Shown: positions 15,702 through 23,388 of the stretch, piece by piece
Layout: each line of letters opens with the position of its first letter
Numbering within the stretch: position 1 is the stretch's first letter
DNA from: an uncultured Phascolarctobacterium sp.
GTDB taxonomy: Bacteria > Bacillota > Negativicutes > Acidaminococcales > Acidaminococcaceae
Direction: 5' to 3'
Length of the DNA stretch: 42,365 nucleotides
Assembly: GCA_900544885.1 (NCBI GenBank)
Contig: UQWU01000009.1
Location: 1 to 42,365 of the forward strand
The notes under the pieces: generated by a model
What the model was told of the DNA's origin: nothing
What the model saw: the letters and a program-made list of their open reading frames with translations, nothing else
Database searches by the model: none
Position numbers and translations under genes: made by a program

Positions 15702-17072
15702 TCAATCTTCATCCTGTTGTTTCTGTAATTTACGCATACCTTGACGCATAAAGAAATAATCAAAGAACTGAAAACCACGCCCGAACAAACGCAAGCGATA
15801 AATCAAGGCAATTAGTACTCGAGCCAGCTTACGCGGGTCATGGCGTACAAAATCTTTTTTGCTAATTAATCTTGCAGGTACAACCGTAATACCTAATTGC
15901 CGGATTTTATCAATATCCGGAGTAATAGGCATGGCACCTTCTGCCAAATATTTATCCAACTGCTGACCTGCTACATCCTGATCATTAACAATCACATAAT
16001 CAAGAAATTGTTCACCCACATGATCTAATAAAGCCTTTACATGCTCATAAGCACCATAATTATCAGTTTCACCAGGCTGAGTCATTACATTGCAAATATA
16101 AATCTTTACTGCCTTTGATTGTATTACAGCATCACGAATTCCTTGTACCAAAAGATTTGGTATAACACTAGTGTATAAGCTACCTGGACCGAAAATAAGC
16201 ACATCAGCATGTAAAATAGCTTCTACAGCTGCATTAGTAGCAGGAGCCTCTGTAGGACACATCATCATTTTTCTGATACGCTTATGTGCCTTAGGAATCT
16301 CTGATTCCCCATCAACGATACTACCATCAGACATTTCCGCACGTAACTGAATATTACTTAAAGTAGATGGCACTACTCGTCCACGTACTTTAAGAATTTG
16401 ACTGGTAGCATTTAAGCCTGCTTCCATACCTCCCTCGGCCTGCGCCATAGCTGCAATAAACAAATTACCGAAGCAATGACCTGCTAAAGAAGAATCACCT
16501 TGGAAACGATATTGCATTAAACGCTCCATCATAGGCTCTCTATCTGCTAAGGCAATTAAGCAGTTACGTAAATCTCCTGGCGGTATAATACCCATTTCTT
16601 TACGTAAACGCCCACTAGAACCGCCATCATCAGCAGAAGTTACTACTGCCGTACAATTATTTGTAATGTATTTCATACCACGCAATAATGTAGAAAGGCC
16701 TGTACCGCCACCGACAACAGTAATAGACGGCCCTCTTGTCAGCTTACGCTGCATAAAAATCGTTTCCATTAATGAACCGTTTTTTTCTGGTAGGACTACA
16801 GAAACAACAGAGCTTATCAATCTACGCGTACCATAAAACATGATACCAAAGCCTAAAACTAGCAAAATGCTTCCTAAAACCATTATTAAAGCATTGGAGT
16901 AACGTCCTGTAGTCAAATAAGTCATCTGAAAGAATAATTCTTCCAGTTTACCCATTATTTGATAATTAAAAACCAAAGCCAATCCCAACGCACATAATAA
17001 AACGCCGACTGCAAAAAGCAACAACCAACGCTTCAAATTAATACCGGGACACAGCCAACTAATCCATCCCAT
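15702..17072 (-). CDS. yvcK: Gluconeogenesis factor YvcK (CofD-like), membrane-anchored form
   Basis: The 456-residue protein has two N-terminal transmembrane helices (about 14-34 and 56-78). A CofD-like UDP-sugar binding domain follows: VVGGGTGLSTLLRG near 119-132 and TSADDGGSSGRLR near 146-158, with CPTEAPATNAA and FGPGSLYTSVIPNLL later. B. subtilis YvcK (about 317 residues) lacks the membrane part. It binds UDP-GlcNAc and is required for growth on gluconeogenic carbon and for proper wall synthesis. The ATG at 17072 follows GGGAGG. It is 14 bp after rapZ. Confidence 0.96.
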   Translation of the reverse strand: MGWISWLCPGINLKRWLLLFAVGVLLCALGLALVFNYQIMGKLEELFFQMTYLTTGRYSNALIMVLGSILLVLGFGIMFYGTRRLISSVVSVVLPEKNGSLMETIFMQRKLTRGPSITVVGGGTGLSTLLRGMKYITNNCTAVVTSADDGGSSGRLRKEMGIIPPGDLRNCLIALADREPMMERLMQYRFQGDSSLAGHCFGNLFIAAMAQAEGGMEAGLNATSQILKVRGRVVPSTLSNIQLRAEMSDGSIVDGESEIPKAHKRIRKMMMCPTEAPATNAAVEAILHADVLIFGPGSLYTSVIPNLLVQGIRDAVIQSKAVKIYICNVMTQPGETDNYGAYEHVKALLDHVGEQFLDYVIVNDQDVAGQQLDKYLAEGAMPITPDIDKIRQLGITVVPARLISKKDFVRHDPRKLARVLIALIYRLRLFGRGFQFFDYFFMRQGMRKLQKQQDED

Positions 17073-17086
17073 AATGACCTCCCGTT

Positions 17087-17944
17087 TTATTTTTTGGGAA
17101 CATCACGATGAGTCACATCTACATTATAGCCGCGCTCACGCAAAAATTCATAAATCTTATTAGCAATAAAAACACTACGATGCTGTCCGCCTGTGCAGCC
17201 AACACTAATAACTAGCTGAGATTTACCTTCGTTAATATATTGTGGAATCAGAAAATCTAGTAATTGTTTTTCTAATTGTAAATATTGAAAAGTCTGCGGA
17301 TAACGACAAATAAAATCTCCGACAGCCCGATCATTTCCTGTCATATTGCGCAATTCCTCAACATAAAACGGATTTGGTAAGAAACGTACATCCAAAACCA
17401 AATCACTATCCAAGGGCAAACCATGCTTAAAGCCAAAAGAACGCACTACTATTTCCATACGTTCTTTGGCAGAGCCTTCGCCAAACAGTTCTGTGACACG
17501 CATCTTCAACTGTGTAGTAGTAAAATTGCTAGTATCAATTATATAAGTTGCTTTTTCCCGTAAAGTATCTAACAACAAGCGTTCTGAAGCAATATTCTCC
17601 AGTAAAGTCTTTCCTTCATCTAACGGATGACGTCTGCGTGTTTCTTTATAACGCCTTACTAAAGCAGCATCAGAAGCATCTAAGAACAGTAATTCATACT
17701 TTTGACCACTAGCTTCCATTTCATCTAATACTTGTAATAATTTATCAAAAAACTTACCACCGCGGATATCTACTACTAAAGCAACCTTATCCTCGGAAGT
17801 CTGACGGCACAATTCAGCAAATTTAGGAATCAATGTTGCCGGCAGATTATCTATACAAAAGAAACGTAAATCCTCTAACGTACGTACAACCTGTGTTTTT
17901 CCTGCACCAGACATTCCTGTAATAATAAGAAAGTGTGACTGCAT
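17087..17944 (-). CDS. rapZ: RNase adapter/nucleotide-binding protein RapZ (YvcJ)
   Basis: A 285-residue P-loop protein. Walker A is GMSGAGKT near residues 10-17, and VDIRGG (about 59-64) is the Walker B-like segment. The C-terminal domain carries FGFKHG, DVRFLPNPF and the conserved GCTGGQHRSV near 245. RapZ in E. coli guides GlmZ to RNase E; in B. subtilis YvcJ hydrolyses GTP and affects competence. The start is ATG at 17942-17944, 8 nt after AAAGGGG; a GTG 9 nt upstream overlaps that site. It is the first gene of the rapZ-yvcK-whiA-deacetylase operon. Confidence 0.96.
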   Translation of the reverse strand: MQSHFLIITGMSGAGKTQVVRTLEDLRFFCIDNLPATLIPKFAELCRQTSEDKVALVVDIRGGKFFDKLLQVLDEMEASGQKYELLFLDASDAALVRRYKETRRRHPLDEGKTLLENIASERLLLDTLREKATYIIDTSNFTTTQLKMRVTELFGEGSAKERMEIVVRSFGFKHGLPLDSDLVLDVRFLPNPFYVEELRNMTGNDRAVGDFICRYPQTFQYLQLEKQLLDFLIPQYINEGKSQLVISVGCTGGQHRSVFIANKIYEFLRERGYNVDVTHRDVPKK

Positions 17945-17978
17945 ACGCTTCACCCCTTTAATTCAATTAGTATTATAT

Positions 17979-17987
17979 ATTATAGCA
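17979..17987 (-). promoter_or_regulatory. Extended -10 promoter of the rapZ operon
   Basis: Minus strand TGCTATAAT: -10 TATAAT (17979-17984) with TGC (17985-17987), about 35 nt before rapZ. The -35 is weak (ATTAAT at the expected spacing). Confidence 0.6.
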
Positions 17988-18088
17988 TATTTCAAGGACG
18001 CATTAATAGGTAAAAGTGCTTGTTTTCACGGAAAAAGACTGTTTTTCACTAATAAGACATATTATGAGAAAAATAATATTAGCCAAAG

Positions 18089-18120
18089 AAAAAATGCAGG
18101 CCTTTAAGCCTGCATTTTTT
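18089..18120 (-). terminator. Terminator of bioB
   Basis: AAAAAATGCAGGC pairs with GCCTGCATTTTTT around a CTTTAA loop. It lies 75 nt after the bioB stop and is symmetrical enough to work in both directions. The 75 nt between stop and hairpin hold no gene. Confidence 0.88.
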
Positions 18121-18194
18121 TCGAAGATTAATTTGGAGTTTAGAGATTTGTAAGGAGTTGTAAGATGTACGATTTGTCCACTAAAGTTACTTGG

Positions 18195-19184
18195 TTAATC
18201 TAAATTCGGAGTAGAACGAGGTCTGCCAAGATCTTTCAACATTTGCATATCACGGTCAGTACCACGTCCGGCAGTTGTTAAATAACCACCAATCATGATC
18301 CCGCTCGCACCACCGTTCAATGCCAGTGCCTGCAGATCTCGCAGATTTACCTCACGTCCGCCGGCAGTACGAATCTGTGCTTTTGGTAAAATAAAACGGA
18401 AAACCGCATAAGCACGAAGAATTTCCAACGGAGCTAAAGGTTTATTATTTTCATAAGGAGTACCAGGAATAGGTGTCAGCAGATTCAGAGGTACAGAATC
18501 GATCCCTAATTCTTTCAATGTAAATGCCATCTCAACACGTTGCTCACGTGTTTCACCTAAACCAAAAATACCACCACTGCACACACGCAGACCAGCTGCT
18601 TGTGCATTTCTGATAGTAACAAATTTATCTTTATAAGTATGAGTTGTGCAAACATCAGGAAAATGACTTCCCGCAGTTTCCAAATTAGAATGATAACGAG
18701 TTACACCTACTTCTTTCAGCTTTTTAGCTTGTTCTAAAGTTAAAATACCAAGAGAAGCACAAACCTCGATATGTAATTCTTTTTTTATTCTTGCCAAGGT
18801 ACGGCAAATATTTTCAAAGTCATCTTCTTTGCTTTGACCACGTCCGCTAGTTACGATAGAGAAACGTACAGCACCAGCAGCTTTGGCTTTAGCTGCTGCA
18901 TTGAAGATTTCATCTTCACTAAGTAGGCCATATTCTTTTACACCTGTGTGATAATGTGCGGATTGAGCACAGAATTTACAATTCTCACTGCATTTACCAC
19001 TACGGCCATTAATAATAGCACAGCAATCAACTGCGTCACCAGCAAACTTTTGGCGGATTTTATCAGCCATTGCTAAAAGCAGCATTGTATCATCATCACT
19101 GACGTTAATCAAAAAATTAGCTTCTTCTCTAGTAATATCTTGACCGTCTAATACTTTTTCGGCCAAAGCAATAATCTTCTGCAT
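18195..19184 (-). CDS. bioB: Biotin synthase (radical SAM), Ser at a classical auxiliary-cluster ligand
   Basis: BioB inserts sulfur into dethiobiotin. The 329-residue protein has the radical-SAM CxxxCxxC (C65, C69, C72 in GKCSENCKFC), C142 in VCASLG, C202 in RVCSGGIFGLGE, and R272. The position matching E. coli C97 (B. subtilis reads YCIVASGRG) is S109 in RFSIVTSGRG, so one classical ligand of the auxiliary [2Fe-2S] cluster is missing; C127 lies nearby. No other biotin gene is adjacent. It sits behind a consensus promoter with a BirA-type operator across the expected transcription start. Confidence 0.93.
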   Translation of the reverse strand: MQKIIALAEKVLDGQDITREEANFLINVSDDDTMLLLAMADKIRQKFAGDAVDCCAIINGRSGKCSENCKFCAQSAHYHTGVKEYGLLSEDEIFNAAAKAKAAGAVRFSIVTSGRGQSKEDDFENICRTLARIKKELHIEVCASLGILTLEQAKKLKEVGVTRYHSNLETAGSHFPDVCTTHTYKDKFVTIRNAQAAGLRVCSGGIFGLGETREQRVEMAFTLKELGIDSVPLNLLTPIPGTPYENNKPLAPLEILRAYAVFRFILPKAQIRTAGGREVNLRDLQALALNGGASGIMIGGYLTTAGRGTDRDMQMLKDLGRPRSTPNLD

Positions 19185-19208
19185 TTTTCCACATCCCTAA
19201 AAAATATA

Positions 19209-19235
19209 GTTAACCTCGAATACCTATCGGTTAAC
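19209..19235 (-). promoter_or_regulatory. BirA-type biotin operator
   Basis: An inverted repeat GTTAAC (19209-19214), 15 nt, GTTAAC (19230-19235), extended by ATAGTTAACC and GGTTAACT. This is the half-site and spacing of Gram-positive BirA operators. It covers the predicted start of the bioB transcript, so biotin-loaded BirA should repress bioB. Confidence 0.85.
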
Positions 19236-19243
19236 TGTATATT

Positions 19244-19272
19244 ATTATATAGCAGAAAAGTAGTAACGTCAA
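19244..19272 (-). promoter_or_regulatory. Sigma-A promoter of bioB
   Basis: Minus strand: -35 TTGACG (19267-19272), 17-nt spacer, -10 TATAAT (19244-19249), directly upstream of the BirA operator. Confidence 0.85.
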
Positions 19273-19301
19273 CTATAATTTTAAATAAGTTAACTAATAA
19301 A

Positions 19302-19868
19302 TTAACGAATACCGACTAAGCCTAAAAATAAGCCCAAGGCACCACTCATGCATAACAAATGAATAACACTCATCTTATGTCTAATACACCATAAGGATAA
19401 TGGCAAAACTATACAACCTATTAAATCTACTTTAGAAAAATCTGTCGGCAATGTTTCCGTATTCCATAACGCTAACAGAATAAAGCTCATACCTGCAGAA
19501 CAGATAAGGGCTACAACAGCAGGACGTAAGCCATTTAAAATACCACGCACAGGTCCGATATCACCATATTTGAAAAACAATTTTGCTAATAAAAGTACAA
19601 TAAAAACTGACGGAAAAACAAAGCCGATAGTAGCTGCTAAAGCCCCGGGCAAACCGGCAACCTTTGTTCCGACAAATGTAGCAGCATTAATGCCAATAGG
19701 CCCAGGAGTCATTTGCGATATCGTAAAAATATCAATAAACTGCGGCATAGTCATCCAGGCATGGTTGTCGATAACCTCAGCCTGAATCAATGGCATGGAC
19801 GCATAACCGCCACCGACACAAAATGCGCCTACTTTAACAAAACTCCAAAAAAGTTCCCAATAAATCAT
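19302..19868 (-). CDS. Chromate transporter family protein, half-length (second of pair)
   Basis: A 188-residue membrane protein with a single CHR domain: FVKVGAFCVGGGYASMPLIQ (10-29) and ISQMTPGPIGINAATFVG (50-67), then about four further helices. The family exports chromate, but many members in anaerobes have unknown anion substrates. Two half-size genes usually form a heterodimer; this one starts 11 bp after its partner, so the two should be made together. The ATG at 19868 has a GAGTGGGAAG-type site. Confidence 0.88.
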   Translation of the reverse strand: MIYWELFWSFVKVGAFCVGGGYASMPLIQAEVIDNHAWMTMPQFIDIFTISQMTPGPIGINAATFVGTKVAGLPGALAATIGFVFPSVFIVLLLAKLFFKYGDIGPVRGILNGLRPAVVALICSAGMSFILLALWNTETLPTDFSKVDLIGCIVLPLSLWCIRHKMSVIHLLCMSGALGLFLGLVGIR

Positions 19869-19879
19869 CTTCCCACTCC

Positions 19880-20449
19880 TCAGGCATATTTTTTATCACG
19901 CAACAGGAAAAAACCGATTATAGCATCGATTAAAACTGCATATATCAAGTTCACATTAAAGAAATAATTAGCCACAAAGGTTCCTACAATGATAAGCAAT
20001 GGCAAAGCAAGCTTCTTTTTGAACTCCTTTTTCAATAAATCAATAGCTACATTAATAATAATTGCTGTCGCACCGCACTGCATTCCTTTGAGAATCATTT
20101 GAATATAGGTATTATGGGCAAAGGCATCATACGCATAAGAAATAATACTTAAAGTAATCAATGGCGGTAATACAGTCGCCGCCAAAGCAACTAAAGTACC
20201 ACGCAGACCTGCTAATCTATAACCCATGCTGATTGCTGCATTAGCTGCAACAACACCGGGAGCCGATTGAGCAATTGCCACAAGGTTTAAAGCCTCTTTA
20301 TCATCCATCCACTTATATTCATCAACATATTTAGCTTTTAACAGGGGGATGATGACAAATCCGCCGCCAATGGTAAAGGCACTGATGATAAAAGTAGACT
20401 TGAAAAGTTTCCAAAAGAAACCCTTCTCTAAGGAAGGTGACTTTTCCAC
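19880..20449 (-). CDS. Chromate transporter family protein, half-length (first of pair)
   Basis: The 189-residue partner has the same CHR signatures: FIISAFTIGGGFVIIPLL near 21-38 and VAIAQSAPGVVAANAAISMG near 58-77. The start is GTG at 20447-20449, set by AAAGGAG 8 nt upstream. A longer frame to 20524 would run through the groEL terminator and is rejected. It leads the two-gene unit. Confidence 0.87.
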   Translation of the reverse strand: MEKSPSLEKGFFWKLFKSTFIISAFTIGGGFVIIPLLKAKYVDEYKWMDDKEALNLVAIAQSAPGVVAANAAISMGYRLAGLRGTLVALAATVLPPLITLSIISYAYDAFAHNTYIQMILKGMQCGATAIIINVAIDLLKKEFKKKLALPLLIIVGTFVANYFFNVNLIYAVLIDAIIGFFLLRDKKYA

Positions 20450-20479
20450 ACTAACAACTCCTTTAAAAACGATACCTAC

Positions 20480-20488
20480 ATTATAACA
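20480..20488 (-). promoter_or_regulatory. Extended -10 promoter of the chromate transporter pair
   Basis: Minus strand TGTTATAAT: -10 TATAAT (20480-20485) with TGT (20486-20488), about 30 nt before the GTG start. No clear -35. Confidence 0.55.
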
Positions 20489-20513
20489 CATTCTTTTTTC
20501 TGTTGCAGAATGC

Positions 20514-20555
20514 AAAAAAGACATCCTCCATTTCCCTAAGGAAACAGAGGATGTC
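20514..20555 (-). terminator. Terminator of groESL
   Basis: GACATCCTC (20520-20528) pairs with GAGGATGTC (20547-20555), with extra TTTCC/GGAAA pairing inside. On the minus strand TTTTTT follows (20514-20519). It lies about 43 nt after the groEL stop. Confidence 0.9.
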
Positions 20556-20597
20556 CTACAGCCTACTCAAGCTGATTTAGCATTTTTACTCAGCAGA

Positions 20598-22226
20598 TTA
20601 CATCATGCCGGGCATACCGCCGCCCATCGGAGGCATTGCCGGAACAGCACCTTCTTTAGCAGGTTTATCTGCTACGATGGATTCAGTAGTCAGAACCATG
20701 GATGCGATGCTTGCTGCGTTTTGCAGTGCACTCCTAGTTACTTTAGTCGGGTCAACAATACCTTCAGCAATCATATCAACATATTTTTCAGTCAGAGCGT
20801 TGAAGCCAACACCTTTACGGCTACGTTTAATAGTATCAACGATTACAGCACCTTCAAGACCTGCATTGTAAGCGATTTGACGAACAGGCTCTTCAATAGC
20901 ACGTTTAACGATTTCAACGCCTGTTTTTTCGTCACCGGAAACTTTAAGTTTATTCAGAGCAGCTTGTACTTGTAAGAGAGCAGTACCGCCACCTGCAACA
21001 ATACCTTCAGCAACAGCAGCACGAGTTGCATTCAAAGCATCTTCGATACGCAGTTTTTTATCTTTCAGTTCTACTTCAGTAGCAGCACCTACTTTAATAA
21101 CAGCTACGCCGCCAGCCAGTTTTGCCAGACGTTCTTGCAGTTTTTCTTTATCAAAATCAGAAGTGGTTTCAGGAATTTGAGCACGGATTTGAGCTACACG
21201 AGCTGCAATCGCAGCTTTGTCGCCATAACCATCAACGATAGTGGTCATTTCTTTAGTTACGCGAACTTGACCTGCACGACCCAAATCATCAAGACAAGCG
21301 CTGTCCAGTTTACGGCCAACTTCTTCACTGATAACAGTTGCACCAGTCAGAGTTGCAATATCTTGCAGCATTGCTTTACGACGATCACCGAAGCCAGGAG
21401 CTTTAACAGCTACAGCTTTGAAGGTACCACGCAGCTTGTTAACAACTAATGTTGCCAGTGCTTCGCCTTCAACATCTTCAGCAATAATCAAGAGTTCACT
21501 GCCGCTTTGAACAACTTTTTCAAGAACAGGCATGATATCTTGAATCATGTTGATTTTTCTATCAGTAATCAATACATACGGATTGCTTAAAACAGCTTCC
21601 ATTTTATCAGGATCGGTTGCCATGTACGGAGAAATGTAGCCACGATCAAATTGCATACCTTCTACAGTTTCCAGGCAGGTTTCCATAGTTTTGGATTCTT
21701 CAACAGTGATAACACCATCGTCACCAACTTTTTCCATAGCATCAGCAATCAGGTTACCGATTTCTTCGTCAGCTGCGGAAATAGAAGCAACTTGTGCTTT
21801 AGCTTCTTTAGTTTCAACTTTTTGAGAAACTTCTTTCAGCTCGTCAACTAAAACATCAACTGCTTTTTTAATACCTTTTTTCAGGACCATCGGATTAGCA
21901 CCGGCAGCAACATTGCGCATACCTTCGTTAATCATAGCTTGTGCCAGAACAGTTGCAGTAGTAGTACCGTCACCGGCAACATCATTAGTTTTGATGGAAA
22001 CTTCTTTAACCAGTTGAGCACCCATATTTTCAAACGGGTCTTCTAATTCAATGTCACGAGCAATGGTTACACCATCATTGGTAATAGTCGGTGCACCGAA
22101 TTTTTTCTCTAAAACAACATTACGGCCTTTAGGACCAAGAGTTACTTTTACAGCATCAGCCAAAGCGTTTACGCCACGCTCCAAGCTACGACGAGCTTCT
22201 TCATTAAACAGAATTTGTTTAGCCAT
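20598..22226 (-). CDS. groEL: Chaperonin GroEL (60 kDa)
   Basis: A 542-residue group I chaperonin: MAKQILFNEEARRSLERGV start, VTLGPKGRNVVLEKKFG near 28-44, GDGTTTATVLAQ near 86-97, and the C-terminal GGM-rich tail (GGGMPGMM). It encapsulates unfolded proteins with GroES. It lies 52 bp after groES in the CIRCE-controlled operon. The ATG has an AAAGGAG ribosome binding site. Length and motifs are complete. Confidence 0.99.
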   Translation of the reverse strand: MAKQILFNEEARRSLERGVNALADAVKVTLGPKGRNVVLEKKFGAPTITNDGVTIARDIELEDPFENMGAQLVKEVSIKTNDVAGDGTTTATVLAQAMINEGMRNVAAGANPMVLKKGIKKAVDVLVDELKEVSQKVETKEAKAQVASISAADEEIGNLIADAMEKVGDDGVITVEESKTMETCLETVEGMQFDRGYISPYMATDPDKMEAVLSNPYVLITDRKINMIQDIMPVLEKVVQSGSELLIIAEDVEGEALATLVVNKLRGTFKAVAVKAPGFGDRRKAMLQDIATLTGATVISEEVGRKLDSACLDDLGRAGQVRVTKEMTTIVDGYGDKAAIAARVAQIRAQIPETTSDFDKEKLQERLAKLAGGVAVIKVGAATEVELKDKKLRIEDALNATRAAVAEGIVAGGGTALLQVQAALNKLKVSGDEKTGVEIVKRAIEEPVRQIAYNAGLEGAVIVDTIKRSRKGVGFNALTEKYVDMIAEGIVDPTKVTRSALQNAASIASMVLTTESIVADKPAKEGAVPAMPPMGGGMPGMM

Positions 22227-22278
22227 TTTATATCGCTCCTTTAAAATCTATTCAAAACTATATCAGGGTATAAGCAAA

Positions 22279-22569
22279 TTATTTTTCGATAACAGCGAGC
22301 AGATCACGTTCGCTAAGGATTAAATAGTTTTTGCCTTCATGTTTTACTTCAGTGCCACTGTATTTAGCGAAAACAACTTCGTCGCCAACTTTAACTTCCG
22401 GTTTTACAAGAACACCGCTGTCAGTATATCTACCAGCACCTACAGCTACAACCAAACCTTGTTGCGGTTTTTCTTTAGATGCAGTATCGGGCAGATAAAT
22501 GCCGCTAGCAGTTTTTTCTACTTTTTCTACAACTTCTACAACAATATGATCAGCTAATGGTTTTAACAT
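22279..22569 (-). CDS. groES: Co-chaperonin GroES (10 kDa)
   Basis: The 96-residue lid protein: MLKPLADHIVVEVVEK at the start, the mobile loop around 18-33 (EKTASGIYLPDTASKEKP) and the KVGDEVVFAKYSGTEVK segment. It caps GroEL rings. It is the first gene of the operon, with AAAGGGG before the ATG and CIRCE in its leader. Confidence 0.99.
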   Translation of the reverse strand: MLKPLADHIVVEVVEKVEKTASGIYLPDTASKEKPQQGLVVAVGAGRYTDSGVLVKPEVKVGDEVVFAKYSGTEVKHEGKNYLILSERDLLAVIEK

Positions 22570-22620
22570 TTTTATGACCCCTTTCGAGAATTCTATTACA
22601 TGTGAGAGTAATCTTCATTG

Positions 22621-22647
22621 TTAGCACTCATTTTGCCCGAGTGCTAA
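22621..22647 (-). promoter_or_regulatory. CIRCE operator (HrcA binding site)
   Basis: A perfect TTAGCACTC, 9 nt, GAGTGCTAA element, 52-78 nt before the groES start and inside the transcribed leader. HrcA binding here represses groESL outside heat shock. Confidence 0.97.
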
Positions 22648-22658
22648 TTACAAGTATA

Positions 22659-22686
22659 ATTATATCTATTATCATAAAAAAAGCAA
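22659..22686 (-). promoter_or_regulatory. Promoter of groESL
   Basis: Minus strand: -35 TTGCTT (22681-22686), 16-nt spacer, -10 TATAAT (22659-22664), directly upstream of CIRCE, which overlaps the expected start of transcription. Confidence 0.7.
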
Positions 22687-22728
22687 GTATTTTCTATGTT
22701 TTTTACAAATTTGTCGCAATTTCTCACT

Positions 22729-22789
22729 AAAAATAAAAAGCTGTTGCAAAATAATGCTGCTTCCAACTAAAAACATCATTTTACAACAG
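22729..22789 (-). terminator. Terminator of the ANTAR two-component operon
   Basis: CTGTTGCAAAATAATG (22741-22756) pairs with CATCATTTTACAACAG (22774-22789), nearly perfect. A run of U on the minus strand comes from 22729-22739. It begins 14 nt after the regulator's stop. Confidence 0.88.
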
Positions 22790-22803
22790 ACTTTTATCTT
22801 GAT

Positions 22804-23388
22804 TTATTTATTTTTTTCCGCACTGGCAATAATCGTTTCCGCCAACGCCTTCAAAGAAATACGTTTAGCCATACTATATTGCTGCAGACGACGATAAGCT
22901 TCTTTTTCGCTTAAACCATGAGCATTCATAATAATTCCTTTAGCACGGTCTAGCAGTTTACGTGTTTCCAAACTTTCCTTTAAATCAGCCAGCTCAGCAT
23001 TTAATTTATTCATTTCCTGAAAACGCTTATAAGCAATTTCAATCGCAGGAAAAAGTTGTTCTTCACGAATCGGCTTAACTAAATAAGCAATGACACCTGC
23101 TGCCGCCGCCTCTTGCACTATATCCTGCTGACTATATGCTGTCAATAGTAAAATCGGGGCAATATTATCAGCAGAAATTATCTGAGCCGCAGCTAAACCA
23201 TCCATTACCGGCATTTTTACATCCATAATAACAAAATCCGGCTTCAAAGAACGTGCTAATCTAACTGCTTCCTCACCATTGGATGCTTCACCTAGGACCT
23301 CATATCCTGCATCTAAAAGCATCTCTCGCAAATCCATACGAATCAAGGCTTCATCATCAGCCAACAAAATTCTTAAATTCTGTAACAC
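22804..23388 (-). CDS. ANTAR-domain response regulator
   Basis: The 194-residue protein has a receiver domain (DD at 11-12, phosphorylated D56 in IMDVKMP, T at about 83, K107 in LVKPI). A short coiled linker and a C-terminal ANTAR domain (about 130-190: RKLLDRAKGIIMNAHGLSEKEAYRRLQ) follow. ANTAR proteins bind paired hexaloop hairpins in nascent RNA and prevent termination, as in EutV, NasR and PdtaR. Its start codon directly follows the kinase stop codon, so the two are coupled. The RNA targets are not in the operon itself and are unknown. Confidence 0.93.
   Translation of the reverse strand: MLQNLRILLADDEALIRMDLREMLLDAGYEVLGEASNGEEAVRLARSLKPDFVIMDVKMPVMDGLAAAQIISADNIAPILLLTAYSQQDIVQEAAAAGVIAYLVKPIREEQLFPAIEIAYKRFQEMNKLNAELADLKESLETRKLLDRAKGIIMNAHGLSEKEAYRRLQQYSMAKRISLKALAETIIASAEKNK

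Noticed and set aside
20450..20524. Longer start for the first chromate transporter gene
   Set aside because: It would include the groEL terminator and the gene's own -10 region; the GTG at 20449 has a proper AAAGGAG.
20605..21449. Several plus-strand frames opposite groEL
   Set aside because: All are antisense shadows of a complete GroEL gene, with no start signals.
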